Source of the DNA: Gonapodya prolifera JEL478
Lineage: Eukaryota; Monoblepharomycota; Monoblepharidomycetes; Monoblepharidales; Gonapodyaceae
Direction: 5' to 3'
Length of the DNA stretch: 64,000 nucleotides
Assembly (NCBI GenBank): GCA_001574975.1
Contig: KQ965850.1
Span: 1-64,000, forward strand
Of the stretch, positions 45,538-57,360 are shown piece after piece. The position numbers and the translations under genes are program-made. Numbering within the stretch: the first letter of the stretch is position 1; each line of letters starts with the position of its first letter. The notes beneath the pieces were generated by a model. It made no database searches. It saw only the letters and a program-made list of their open reading frames with translations, and had not been told where the DNA came from.

Positions 45538-47504
45538 ATGGCATCAAACGAAGTATGGATGGTCGACTACGGCGCTGGAAACGTGCGGTCGCTCATAAAC
45601 GCAGTCTCGAAGCTTGGATGGAAGGTACGGGTGGCATCCTCGCCAGACGACATCAGGAACGCGCAGGTGAGCGATTCAGTCAATGATTCCAATTGCGTGA
45701 CTGTTTTCGGACGGCAGGCAAAGGAGATTGGCCGGAAATGACGGCAATACTGGAGGAAGTAACTCCAATCGGTTTGAACTTGGACAGCGACCTGAATTGT
45801 TACGAGGGTTCAGACAATCCTTGCCCGGGTGGAAGGGAAACGGATGTCTGACGCTCAGAAAGGCTTTCAATTCATCGCTCTTTGCTCTCGCAGAAACTGC
45901 TCTTCCCAGGGGTAGGCGCATTTGGAAGCGCAATGGAAGCTATCAACTCCCGGGGTTACGCACAACCAATTAAAGACTACATCAACTCTGGACGACCATT
46001 CATGGGCATCTGCATTGGTATCCAGTCCCTGTGCGAGGGTTCTGAAGAGGCTCCAGGTGTATCGGGTCTCGGTGTCATACCAGCAACCGTGCAACGATTT
46101 TCGAACGCGGACAAAGCAGTTCCGCAAATTGGCTGGAACTGTGCTGACGAAGTTTCACTGGCGGATGTCTCCAAAGAACGGACTCTGTTGGAACGAACTC
46201 AGTTGCTCAATCACAATGGGAAAGGAGAAACCTTCTACTACTTTGTACACTCGTACATGATACCGCTGACGGAGAGAACGAAGGAATGGGTCCTGTCTAC
46301 CACCACCTACGGAGGAGAGACGTTTGTCTCGGCTGTACGGAAAGGCAACGTCTTCGCCACACAGTTCCACCCGGAGAAATCCGGATTTGCGGGTCTTCGG
46401 GTCCTCAAATCGTTCCTCACAAGCGACATTGTGGACCCTGTGCCGTCACTCACGAACGGAAACGGACAAGTACCACCCGCCGTCGCCCCCCCGACCACTT
46501 TACAACTCGCCCCCAAAGACCACCTCACAAAGCGCGTCATCGCTTGTCTCGACGTGAGAGCCAACGACGCTGGCGATCTCGTCGTGACTAAAGGCGACCA
46601 GTACGACGTGCGCGAGAAACCGGGCGACGGAGCTGACGGAAAGGGCGAAGTCCGGAACCTCGGCAAACCCGTGGACCTTGCGCGACGCTACTTTGAAGAA
46701 GGCGCGGACGAAGTCACGTTCCTCAACATCACCTCCTTCCGCAACGTTCCCCTCGCGGACGTCCCCATGTTGGAGGTTCTGCGGCGCACGTCGGAGTCCG
46801 TCTTTGTCCCGCTCACCATCGGCGGTGGAATCCGTGACGTCACGGACCCATCTGGAGCGGTCCACTCGGCGCTCGAAGTGGCCGGAGAATACTTCCGCTC
46901 CGGCGCGGACAAAGTCTCCATCGGGTCGGATGCTGTGTTCGCCTCAGAGGCTCTCATCTCCCGCGGCGGAAAGCTCGACGGTACCACGTCGATCGAGCAG
47001 ATTTCATGGGCGTATGGAGCGCAGGCGGTGGTGATTTCTGTGGACCCGCGGAGGGTGTATGTGGCCAGCCCAGAGGCTGCTCTGGGACACGCCGTGATCG
47101 AAACCGCCTTCCCTGGGCCGAACGGAGAGCGATTTTGCTGGTATCAGTGTACGGTGAAAGGGGGACGTGAAGGGCGTGACCTGGACGTTGTGCAGCTCAC
47201 CACATCGTGTGAGAAGATGGGCGCCGGGGAGATCCTGCTCAACTGCATGGACAAGGACGGAACCAACTCGGGCTACGACTTGGAGCTGATCCGACAAGTG
47301 AAGTCGGCCGTTCGGATACCTGTCATTGCAAGTTCCGGCGCTGGTCATCCGCAGCACTTTGCGGTGGTTTTTGAGGAGACAGGTGTGGAAGCCGCGCTTG
47401 CCGCCGGTATCTTCCACAGGAGAGAAGTGCCGATAGAGGACGTTAAGAAGCACTTGAAGGCCAAAGGACACATTGTTAGGCCGGTAGATAGCACGTCATT
47501 GTAG
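45538..47504 (+). CDS. HIS7: imidazole glycerol phosphate synthase HIS7
   Basis: Bifunctional histidine-biosynthesis enzyme: the glutaminase half passes ammonia to the cyclase half, which converts PRFAR to imidazole glycerol phosphate and AICAR. Exon 1 45538-45666 and exon 2 45894-47504 join in phase 0 (579 aa, close to the yeast 552). Glutaminase: start WMVDYGAGN, nucleophile Cys83 in GICIGIQ, and the His-Glu pair in QFHPEKSG. Cyclase from about residue 230: KRVIACLDVRAN, DEVTFLNITSF, PLTIGGGIRD, ADKVSIGSDAV, IPVIASSGAG. The cyclase start and loop inserts match fungal HIS7. The intron is 227 nt. Intact. Confidence 0.97.
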
Positions 47505-47607
47505 ATTGTTGGCGACTGGCTTGGACTACACAAGCCACACAAACTGTGATATTCAAATATCGCACAACAGCCTCTGCCATCAAACCGGCCCCCCAACGGA
47601 CTAAATA

Positions 47608-50600
47608 TTAGTACCCCACCCATTTCCTAAACGCCTCCACAACCATGTACTTCGTGTTGTCCCCCACTAAGTCGATTGCTCCGCCCCACTCGTCGACGTC
47701 TTTCTTCTTCTGCTCCGGAAACGTCGCGCCCTCGTATCCGGATCGTTCCAACCTGAACGTCCGTCCAGCGGTCGGGGTCGTGGGGAAGGATCCCCGGGGG
47801 ACGTACCCGGCATAGGGCTTGAAGGATGTGTACAGGGCAAGCTCCCATACGGAAGGTTGTATGCTGACGATTGTTCGAATCAGCGGCCATCAGAGATAAC
47901 TGCGCCCCTTTGCCAACAGTGGTAACTCACCTCCCCGAAACAACTTCCACCATCCTTGCACCTCCATCCCATCGTCCGAGCTTCACTTCCAAAACCACAC
48001 CTTCAGGTCCAACCTGCCCCACGTCTGGCTCGTCATCGGGCCTGCGCCGCGCCAGGCAAGCGCCGACAACTCGCCGCACGACGGCTTCGGGCACTCCCGC
48101 GGCCGCGTCACGGAGCAAGCGGGCAGCCTCGCAAGCACGGTGAAGGTGAACATAGTTGGCGAGGAGGATGGGTGGGGAAAGGCCCTGATCGAGGTAGGGG
48201 TCCTTTTGGGAAAAGCAATGACATCACATCACATCAGGCTATTTGCATGTGTCGGACAGACAGCTCACCACTCTCGTCCTGTCCATTCCCAGTCCCACCA
48301 AAATCGCAACCAATGCACGCCCAACGCGCCACCTGCCACATTCAGACATTACCGAGAAGGGCTTCTCAACGGCCTCGTCGAAACCTGCCTCAGCACGGCG
48401 TCGAAGCGACGCCAGAGAGGCAGCAGGAGCGGTGGCGAGGGCCGTCACGCGGAGCACATCGCGGACAGCGCGGGCGAGTGGAGTGGAGTTAGATTTTGCA
48501 ACCTGTGACCAAAGAGATCTCATTGAGGACGGACGTGATGACAAGGAGACTGGAATCACTCACAGATGGCCGACATCTTCCCCTCTCGATCTCCTCCGCG
48601 ACACCAGTGACGGCATCGCGGAGGTCGTCAGCGTCGCGGGCCGTAAAGGCAAGAAAACGCCATAGGCGGTCCGTGAAGTCGAGATCGTTCTCCTCGGGAG
48701 GGGCTGTGTCTGAAGTTCAGGGTGTGTAAAGTAAACAATTTAGGCGCAGCTGCAATCTGATCTTACCCTGCAGCCATGCATCCACAGCATCTCCTGCGCC
48801 AACTTCGACACCCCACCCGCACCATTCGGCAGGTCTCGTCCACTGAACTACCGGCTCCTCCTCATCGTTCTCATCCTGCTCGCGCCCCCCGTCTCGGCTT
48901 TCTCGCCATCGTTCAAGCTCTTCCTCGTCGTCCCCAATGGCCGTCCACGCGCGCAACACCTCCAACTCACGCCAAAGATCAGCGAGAGTGGTATCTTGAT
49001 GCGTGTACGGATCGTAGGGAGTGGGGACGTGGTGGAGCGTCTTCGAGGAGTGAAAGTTTACCGCGTGCGTGTGTAAAACACATCTGGAGTGGCGCCAGGA
49101 CAAGCCCCACGTGCTTCAACTCACCACCACAACTTCCACCGCGCTCTGTGGAACACTCAACGTTCCTCCATTGGCCACAACCCACGCATGGTCCACCTCC
49201 TTCCATCGCGCCGATAGGGTCACCGCACTCGTTCTTCTTCCCTCCACTCCTCCGCCATCTGTACCCTCTCCTACTAGCCCCACTTCTGCCTCTTCCAGCC
49301 GGCTTTCAATGTCCTCCTCACGCGACAGCGCTGTGGCCGTGACGAGCTCCCACAACACCCACAATCCTGAAATATGCCGTACCCCGCTCGGCGGGTGCGT
49401 GTACCATGAAGGTAGGCAAAACGAGGGCGTAGGAGCAGGAGCGTCGTGATCATCAGGGAGGGGAGTAGATGGGACCAGAACGGTAGCTGCATCCGAAATT
49501 GTCACCATGAGGATGCAGTCTCTCATCATATCTTTCAACAACTCACCGCCCTCCCGAACCTCCCATACTTCCTCGGCCCCTGCCGCACGTGTATCCGTCT
49601 GATCTCCTGACCCTATCGTGTACCCAAGGTACATTCCCCACGGCCCGTCTCCACAACCCTCTGACAGAGAGAACGAGGACTCGCAGTGTGAGAGGAGCAG
49701 AACTGATGGGTGCGTTTCGCTCGGAGGATTGGGCAACGTGCTCTTGCGGCGGTCAGTGTTGGAAGAAGGAGTTGAAGACGAGGGGGCAACGGCGGCAAGC
49801 CCAGCGAGGTCCCTTGGTGGGATTAGGACAGGCAAGAGACCAAACTTCCGAGCGAGTGCTGATGTGAGCGGGGATGGATACGGCTGGTCCTCTCTGGCGG
49901 CTTGGGTTTGCGTTTGGTCGGGTCCGGGTCCAGCAAAGGCAGGTATCCGGTCGAGAAGTGCAGGCCCGCGTGCGTGCATATACACAACATGTGGTGCGTC
50001 TGCCCCCGCTGCGGCGCTGTGTCGTAACTGAGTAGCCCACGCCGCGTCGACAGCAACCTGCACAAACGGTACGCGGTTCATGTGCACAGGCACATCTCGT
50101 GGTGCTGCAGCAAGGATGGAAATTCGAGGGTGCGGCAGGCTGGGAGCGAGCGAAAGCGATGCAACCGCTGCGAATGGCGGGATGGAGCGGTGGAGTGCGG
50201 GAGGTACGAGGAGCAGCGAGAGGGAGGGAAGTGGGGAGGGAGGGAGTACGAACGGGCGAGGGAGCAGAAGGAGCTGCCGGGATGTGATGGGCGTGGGTTT
50301 CGAGGCGTAGTGATGAGGGGCAGAGTCGAATCAATTGTGGATTTCATTGGTTATGGTGTTCTCCCCACGTACCGTGTCCCCTGACTCGTCCTGTGCATCC
50401 CGCGTCCCCTCACGAACCATCTCCACAAATGTTTCCGCAAGAATCCGCGGCGATCCGTCCCCTGCAGGATCCCATGACCGCGGGGCGGTTTCTGATGGTG
50501 CGGTGGTCGGAGGTGGGGCAGGTTCCGCCTTGGCCGGGGTCATGGAGCGCTTCGCGCGGGCGGAGTTAGTCGATAGGGCACGGAGAGGAGTTTTGGTAGG

Positions 50601-50621
50601 TTTTGGTGTTGTCGCGAGCAT
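47608..50621 (-). CDS. Zwilch homologue (kinetochore RZZ complex)
   Basis: Zwilch works with Rod and Zw10 at unattached kinetochores to recruit dynein and checkpoint proteins. Seven exons close in phase to 859 aa: 50621-50373, 50273-49125, 49040-48767, 48709-48564, 48502-48269, 48202-47931, 47863-47608. Family marks in the right order: LADLWRELEVLRAW (exon 3), NDLDFTDRLWRFL then DDLRDAV and ERGRCRPSVAKSNSTPLARAVRD (exons 4-5), SECGRWRVGRALVAILVGLGM (exon 5), a heptad-like VHLHRACEAARLL (exon 6) and SVWELALYTSFKP (exon 7). The length exceeds animal Zwilch (about 590) because of Pro/Ser inserts in exons 1-2. I assign it by remembered family patterns; a profile search would settle it. Confidence 0.72.
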
Positions 50622-50888
50622 GGGTTGAGTTCGTGATCCCGTTTTTGGGTACCGATTTCAATCGAACTCGACTCGAGCCAGGCATGTAAATGTACGCAGT
50701 TTCACCTTGCACTCAGGTAACCCGATGGTTTCCCAAAGGACCGCCATAAGCTTTACTTTTATGCATTTTAGTAGTGTCAAAAGAACTACCCAACCTAACG
50801 ACCAAACGGTTGGAGAAAAGGCAGAACGTGTCTTCTCAATTCAACTCCACCCATTCTCCGGCCTCGAACCCCCTGTCTCGCCGTCATC
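50622..50888. other. intergenic
   Basis: Short spacer between Zwilch start and the 3' end of the TMEM18-like gene. No gene seen. Confidence 0.5.
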
Positions 50889-51751
50889 CTAGTCTACTTT
50901 CACCTCCCCCGTTTTTCCCCTTACCCTGCTCTTCGCCCGCTCCTTCCTCACCCGCAAATCCCGCATCGTCGCCAGCACAATCGAAAAGAGCGACATCTTT
51001 TGGGTTTGGTGTCCGAGTCCGTCGGGTGCAGGAACATCTCACAAACGCAAACAATGGGGACAACTCACGACGATAACCACCATCTCCAACATCAGTGGTA
51101 CACTCCACAGGAAGCCAACCCACGCGTCGATCGCTGCTGCGTGTGACCGGGAACCGGGTTTGCCTGCGTCAACTACGATGGAAGGAAGTGTTTTCGCGAG
51201 CTGAGCGGACAAGAAGGGAGAAGCTGCGGCGAGGGCGCCTGGGGAGGAGCATAACAGGGTAGAGGTGATATGAGTATGGAGAGGATGAAAGAATGGGCAG
51301 GGAGCAAATGGGGATGTCACGTATTGACCTCTTCCTATGTCTCTCGACTGCCCTGATCGTACATCAACCGTCACACCACAGAACGCACCAACACACATCA
51401 TCAACCCAACTTGGACGTTCTCGCGCCTCCGCATCCACACAATCCCCGCCAGGATTGACAAGTGCAGCACCACCATGGAAGCGACGAGCGGGTGGCGCCA
51501 GCGCACCTGGGGACGCCAAGAAACGCCATTGATGTCCGCACAGGTCGCCAGTGGAGTGGGGTTAGGTGCCACGGATGGGATGGAGTCATTTTAATCCGAG
51601 TAGATTGTGGGAATGCGTACAAGGAAAGACACGGTCCACTCACCACGCCCATGAACGCGTTGGCATCCCTTCGCAGTTCCTCGACTGCTATGTAGAATCC
51701 GTCCGGCGAGAAAGCGGCCGCGATCCGGGACAGCTCCGGGGGAAGTTCCAT
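50889..51751 (-). CDS. TMEM18-like membrane protein
   Basis: Four exons in phase: 51751-51644, 51506-51377, 51238-51069, 50996-50889 (171 aa). Order of features: short N-terminus; RWRHPLVASMVVLHLSILAGIVWMRRR (first span, resembling the TMEM18 EPW...FH region); a second hydrophobic stretch (VGLMMCVGAFCGALAAASPFL); a third (AWVGFLWSVPLMLEMVVIVMSLFSIVL); and a basic end (DLRVRKERAKSRVRGKTGE). Three spans plus a basic tail and this length fit TMEM18, a nuclear-envelope protein, but the central NWR.F..Q.YFD signature is not recognisable. A different small membrane family is possible. Confidence 0.5.
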
Positions 51752-52387
51752 TACTTATGAGGAAGGTTGCCACTTCATTTTGCCGGTGACCGACGAATTG
51801 TGCGTCGGTATGTTTTTTTTGGGCACACATGCTCGACTGCCCCAATGCTTTTCGGCCAGGCATAATTTTGCAAATAGTCCACATGAAATGCTAGATTCCC
51901 TCTTTTCTTATCTTTCACCGTTTTATGTTTTTAGGGATTTGAGAGAAATTGAAAAACTTCTCACTTTCGGTTTTCCATATATTTAGGTGTTTACTTTTCG
52001 GCCAAGGGAGACAACCCCGCCGGAAGTATTGCGTCACGAAGATTGCGGAAAGACTATGTCGTAGATAGTCGGCCATGTCTCTCTCCGGAGTTCTCCTCCT
52101 ATCTGTCCGCGACGGGAACACCGAACACAGTATCTTCAGCGATTGATGATCATGGCCCAAGAAAAACTAAGAGGGCTCCGGTCTTTCAAGTTGAGTACAT
52201 ATCACAACCGCGAGCATCAGTGCCGGCGACTCATTGCACATTTTCGTTTCAGGAAGGCACAAACAAGGCATTTTCATTCGAAATTTCATGTATTCGAAAA
52301 ATTTCCTTGCTTTTATTTCGATCGCTGTGTTGAATTGCAACATTGCCCGATCATTGATTGGCTGTCCGCTGTTCAATGGGTGACAGG
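51752..52387. other. no gene seen
   Basis: AT-rich spacer between the TMEM18-like start and the receptor 3' end. Only short frames. Confidence 0.5.
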
Positions 52388-54530
52388 CTAAGGTAATACT
52401 GATGCTTGAATATGTTCTCCCGGAACCACACTCTTGACGTGCGCAGACGTAGTTCTTCTGTTTGCAAGGGCCTTGTTCTCTGCAAGGATTGGGAAGCACA
52501 TCACTCGTGAGTTGTACATCCGGTTCAGTCACAAACAGAACGTCAGAGCTCACGCATCAAAGCTTCAGCAAAGACCTTGATCATCGCCATAAAGTTGTCC
52601 TGGGTGGTATGGATTTCCCTACAAGGAGAATGAGGTTGACAGATGATGCGATTAGTGCCAAGTCCAATATGCTTGATCCTCACCTCACAATGGATCGCCT
52701 TGTATTGGTCTTACCTTCACGAAAGTCCGAAAAGTCAAACTTGGTGGCCTTCTTCATCATAACGAGAATCTTGTCCAGAGGTTTGGTGACAAAGTGCCAC
52801 GCGAAAAGAAGTGATGTCATGCCCATTACGACAACCACTGCGATTGCTGGAAGATGTCATGTGTGTTAATGTGACGTTTATGTGTGGGAGCTTTTCCGCA
52901 CAAAAAAGCTTTAGCCTCACCTGCAAGCACAACAGTGATTGTAGATCGAAGTCCATCTGCTTGAAGACTCGATCTCAGCTTGAGCGTGTCACCCACATAG
53001 TCCGAAAGGGGGCTGCGCAAGTCACCTTGTCAGTACCTCTTCCGTCTGATAAAATAGTGTCTGCGTTACTCACGCGCCTGACACAATGATGTATCGATAC
53101 TTGTACAGGGTGAGTGTGGTGATGCTGAAGATGTAGCCATCTACAGTCCACGTTGTGTCCACAATATTGGAGCCGAGGGTGCCTTGGAAATAATTGAACG
53201 CAGTTTTGGAAGACAGATTGAGCAGCGGGTAGGTGTTGCTGTCGAACTCAAATATGGATCTGAGTGAGTAAATACCGTACGCTGCAATTATCAGCTTTTT
53301 CAAAGTCTGAATTGCAAACCATGGTACGTGTGAGAGGTCCAAGTAGCAACAATAGTGAACATTGTTCGCAATTCCCACCGGATTGAGCGTAGTCGCGTTG
53401 AGCCCGGACATGGCCAAAACCTCTGTGCTTGGAGTCAAAATATAAAAGAGCGAGTTTGCTGTCGCAGATGCCATCACATTGTTGAGATAGTCGCATAGCA
53501 CTTCAGACAAAAAAGAAATGTCAACGGTCCCAACATTGGTTCCGTTTGCATTGTAGAGACCCATATAGAGTCTTTGCAAAATAACGTCGGAGATCACATT
53601 TGGAGGTTCAATCACGGCTTCTCCTTTGGTTTTGGGACGAATGTCACTGGGTATATCGTTGGATAATCAAAGGAAAAGTTTGCGGTGATCCTCGAGACTT
53701 GCAGCGACGTCGGATCGAGTCCAAAGTTGAGCAATTGGCCCGCGGTGCTCGACGTGGGGCAGTATCTCTGGCAGGTCAGGTTAGTGCTCCAGAGCGTCCC
53801 GACCCAAGGTTCTCCGCCCGCCAGCCCGCCACGGCTTATTCCGATCGTGAAGGCGTTCTTGGGCGCGAGGCTTTGCATTCCGGCAGACGTGTCAGTGAGC
53901 CCGAGTTTGGTTAGAGTTCGGTTCATGAATGGGAATGCTTTGCTGTGTCCGTTGCCCGGGGGGTTGGTTGGGTGATGATCAAGCGAAAGAGTTTCGCAGA
54001 GATTCAAGAAGCAAACGCGAGGGTGATGGGTGTTTGTATCAGATTCTACAGCCTCTGCCATGCTTTGTATCGCATGGTATACCTTTCAGTGAAGAAACCG
54101 TCTTGTCTCAGGATTTCAGCGTTTGCAGTTTGTCAGCATGTTGCGCATCTCACTTTTTGGATGTTAGAGGCTGACAAATGTGCAAATTTTACAGTGAGCA
54201 CACCGAAACCAAACGGGTTCGAAAACCAAACTCACTCTGCGATTCGTGTGGGCAACCGACGCACACAGAGACCGAAGATTGCAAAAACGTCCCCTCTCAC
54301 TTGACAAGCACGAGTACGATGATAATGACCCCGAGGCTCAGCCCTGCGAATCCACCCTTTTGCAAGACTCCATCCGCTCCGGATGCACGAGGGGACGCTG
54401 CAGCTCCTCCAGAACCCTGGCTCATTGACGGAGATCGTAGGGGTAATGAAGTCTTAGAAGATGCGCTTGTGGATCGGTTTCGTTGGACTGTGGGAGAGTC
54501 GGGCGATTCGCTCGAGGATGGATTCAGCAT
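52388..54530 (-). CDS. dCache-like membrane receptor with HAMP-like tail
   Basis: Minus strand, ATG 54530. Exon 1 (54530-54301) is a Ser-rich cytoplasmic N-terminus ending in the first span (LSLGVIIIVLVLV). A large ectodomain follows (about 54080-53090), with AVESDT, NRTLTKLGL, NAFTIGISRGG, TNLTCQRYCPTSSTAG, FSFDYPTIYPVTF, LQRLYMGLYNANGTNVGTVDI and AAYGIYSLRSIFEFD: two globular halves like a double Cache sensor. The second span is AIAVVVVMGMTSLLFAWHFV, then TKPLDKILVMMKKATKFDFSD, a HAMP-like linker, NFMAMIKVFAEAL, and a last exon NKALANRRTTS ending TAG 52388. No kinase, cyclase or phosphatase follows. Sensor and spans are clear; exon joins around 54100-54250 and 52560-52700 are not fully resolved. 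Confidence 0.65.
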
Positions 54531-54865
54531 CGTTAATTGAGCTGATTTGTGGATTAGTGATCACCTTCAGGTAGCTTCCAGGGACAGGTGAATGTTGCAT
54601 AATCCCTTTCCCCTATGCCGTTAATAAAATTGCAAGAGTTTGCTCGGATAATGCAGTTGAAAGTGTTCAAGTCGGTGGAACAAGAAGACGTCGGTTATTG
54701 CTCATTACAAAGACACCAGACTGCAAAAGCCTTGAAATGTTTTCAGGAATAGATCTGTATTACTTCCCGGGGCATCAACCAATTGAATTGCAGCAAAACG
54801 AGCAGGCGGGTCGGTGAAGGTCACGGGAGAATGGGGGGCGGGAGAATTAGCAGCTTGGCTGACAA
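54531..54865. other. intergenic
   Basis: Upstream regions of two divergent genes. No gene seen. Confidence 0.5.
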
Positions 54866-56832
54866 ATGGCGACAGGACAGCGCGCAACTCGAGTCCTGCA
54901 GCGGGGAGGAGACGGCAGCGGCGGCGGCGGAGGTGGTGGCGACGATGGCGATGACGGCGGCGGGGGCGATGTTGATGGATCAGGAGATGCGAGCTGGACC
55001 AGCAGCAGACTCGCAGCGCAGCCATCAGCATCACTGGACGCATCCCTGTCCCAATCCACGGCCACGTTCCCTTCGCTCTCCTCCGCATCCTCCAGCTCGC
55101 TCTCTCTGGCCCTCGCCCTCCCCGCGTCCCACCCTTCCCCCAACGCAACACGGTACACTTCTCAGTCCGGACCGTTCGCTCTCTCGTCGTCCACCGTGGA
55201 GGCACTCATCCATGCAGACCAGAACCAGCACACATTCGCCAAAATGTGCGCGCGGTCCGGGTCGGCGGACAGTTGCGAGATGCCCTGCACCCCATGGAAC
55301 GCTTCCAGCGAGTCCATAACGGGGACGGCCGTCGTCACCACCCCCAACAACGACGACGAGCCCAAAATCCACATCGCGTCTTCATCTCCCTGGTACTCCT
55401 TCATGTCCCCGCCCTCCTCTGCATCTGCACGCGCGAACACCATTCCTTCCAGTTCCACCGCACTCTTGAACTCGTCTGCGAGGACAAAAGAAGTGTTCGA
55501 TGACGGAACGGTCCTGCAGTGGGTCTGGCCACACTCCTCCTCTTCCCACCCACACTCGGACCAGCCGGACCGGCCACCCAACCCAACGTACCCTTCCCCA
55601 ACACCTGCCACGCCAAAGCACCATTCTTACGCAACGCTAGACGACTGCGACTCGCCCGACCTCATGCCTCGCGCTCCCTCGGTGGGGCAGATCAATCGCA
55701 CAGTCGTCGCCCTGTCTCGCCAATCCGACATGGACAGCGCGACAGACCCACAGAGGGCGGGAAAGGGGAACCGAACGGTATGTTTCCCCCTTGTTGCTCA
55801 CCGTCGCGTAACTTGATTCAGTGGCTCACTCGCTCTCTACCTCCCTAGGCCATCCTCGCAGCGCTCAAGCCATCCTCTCCCTCGTTACTATCCCTCGACC
55901 CCGTACCTCTCATCCCACCACCCACAAACCCACCGAACTCGCCACCAACCTCTCCCACATCTCTCCGCACAAATTCGACCGCTCGCCGCCCAGCCTGGGG
56001 CACAGGCACTCCGCCGCGTCCCTTGACCATCCCACTCCCTTCCACGCTTTCCTCCACCTCATGGCCCCGTCTGGACGCCCTTCCGGCACCGGCCAGTAAG
56101 CCCCACCCGACCACTCACTCCCGAGGTCCCTCTCAGACCAGCTACTCCCGAATACCCTCCGCCCCTCTCCGTCGCGGTTCGACAACATCCACAGTGTCGT
56201 CTTCCTCTGCCTCCTCTTCCTCCGCGTCCTCCACGTCCGCACCCCGCCCCCCTACCGCATCGTACGCTGCCGGTGTAGGCGTGCGCGTAAAACGTACGTC
56301 CGTGCACCCGTGGGATAATCCTCCCCCGCCACCGCCCAAACTGCGATCAAGAGTACCCACGCCCCCCGACGACCCTGTAGACGTGTCCGGAGTGGGGTTC
56401 AAGGTGGACTGCTGGCTGGACCCGGCGGTCGGTCAGAAGCGGGCGCGGGTCAGGAGAGGGAGTGGAAGTGGCGCTGGTGGTGGTGGTGATGGGAGTGAGT
56501 GTGAGAGTGGGAATAGTAGCGGTGGGGAAGGCGGGGAAGGTGCAAGTGGTGGTGGCAGGACTGGGAGTCGTGCGGGGAGGAATGGGAGTGTTAGCGGCGG
56601 CGAGGGCGGGGAAGGTGGAAGGAGTGGTGGTGGGACTGGAAGTGGGAGTAGTAAGGGAAGGAGTGGGAGTGAGAGTGATGGCGGTCGTGGTGGTGCTCGT
56701 GGGATGGCGGTAGGAACCAAGGACGGGAAGCGTGGGCAGCGGCAGCAGAGCCAAGATGCAAAAGGGAAGAAGAATGCAAAGAATGAAAGGAGGGCTCAGG
56801 GTGGGATGAGGGAGCGGACGGCGCAGGGGTAA
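54866..56832 (+). CDS. low-complexity Ser/Gly-rich protein, unknown
   Basis: Exon 1 54866-55777 and exon 2 55849-56832 join in phase 0 (631 aa) across a 71-nt intron (GTATGT...CCCTAG). The N-terminus is Gly/Asp-rich (GGGGGGGDDGDDGGGG). The middle has a more ordered part (LIHADQNQHTFAKMCARSGSADSCEMPCTPWNA; VFDDGTVLQWVWPH). Exon 2 is Pro/Ser-rich and ends in a Gly/Ser-rich and lysine-rich tail (GRSGSES..., AKGKKNAKNERRAQ), which could be a nuclear signal. No domain recognised; the tryptophan and cysteine cluster in the middle is the only conserved-looking core. Confidence 0.5.
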
Positions 56833-56847
56833 CCGTGTGAAGGCAAT

Positions 56848-56880
56848 CAACAATAACAACAACAACAACAACAAAAAAAG
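56848..56880 (+). repeat. AAC microsatellite
   Basis: About eight AAC units followed by an A-run, just after the stop codon of the preceding gene. Confidence 0.9.
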
Positions 56881-57360
56881 TAATTGGGGTGGAGGCGGGG
56901 GAAAGCCGGGGGGAGGGTCGTATTTGTTTCGCTCAAGTTTTCGGGGGTATAAGATACGGAATGAATAACACGTGTTGAAGCTTTTTACCCGTTATTTTCT
57001 ACTCCACCTTGCGCACGCGCCCCGAGAAAGAGAGTAGGGAAATGGACGATTGCGATGCAGCACACTCGTGAAGCTAGACACCGACAATGCAGTATTATAC
57101 GTGAGAATGAGACCAACCAATCATTCGTGCCAGCTTTGGCTGCACGGGGGAAGGAGAAAGGGCGACTAGACATATTTGGGGAATGGTCTGAGCTGCGCCA
57201 TCATACATACATAAATTTATTGCGACAAAACTCATTCTTCTATGCGAGAGCACTGCGTCAAAGGTAGCGTGAGCTGTGCGGGGGGGGATATTGGAGTGGA
57301 AAGAAGACGTAGTTGCAATTAAATAGTGGCTATATAATAAGTATCCCTGCCCTCGTTCTA
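56881..57360. other. intergenic between convergent genes
   Basis: No gene seen; presumably both 3' untranslated regions. Confidence 0.5.

Noticed and set aside
52388-54530. Receptor as a histidine kinase or adenylyl cyclase
   Set aside because: The frame ends shortly after the HAMP-like linker; no H-box, ATP-lid or cyclase motif within the gene or in the spacer beyond.
56347-56874. Leucine/threonine-rich minus frame resembling membrane spans
   Set aside because: Antisense of the Gly/Ser repeat tail; hydrophobicity is a composition effect.
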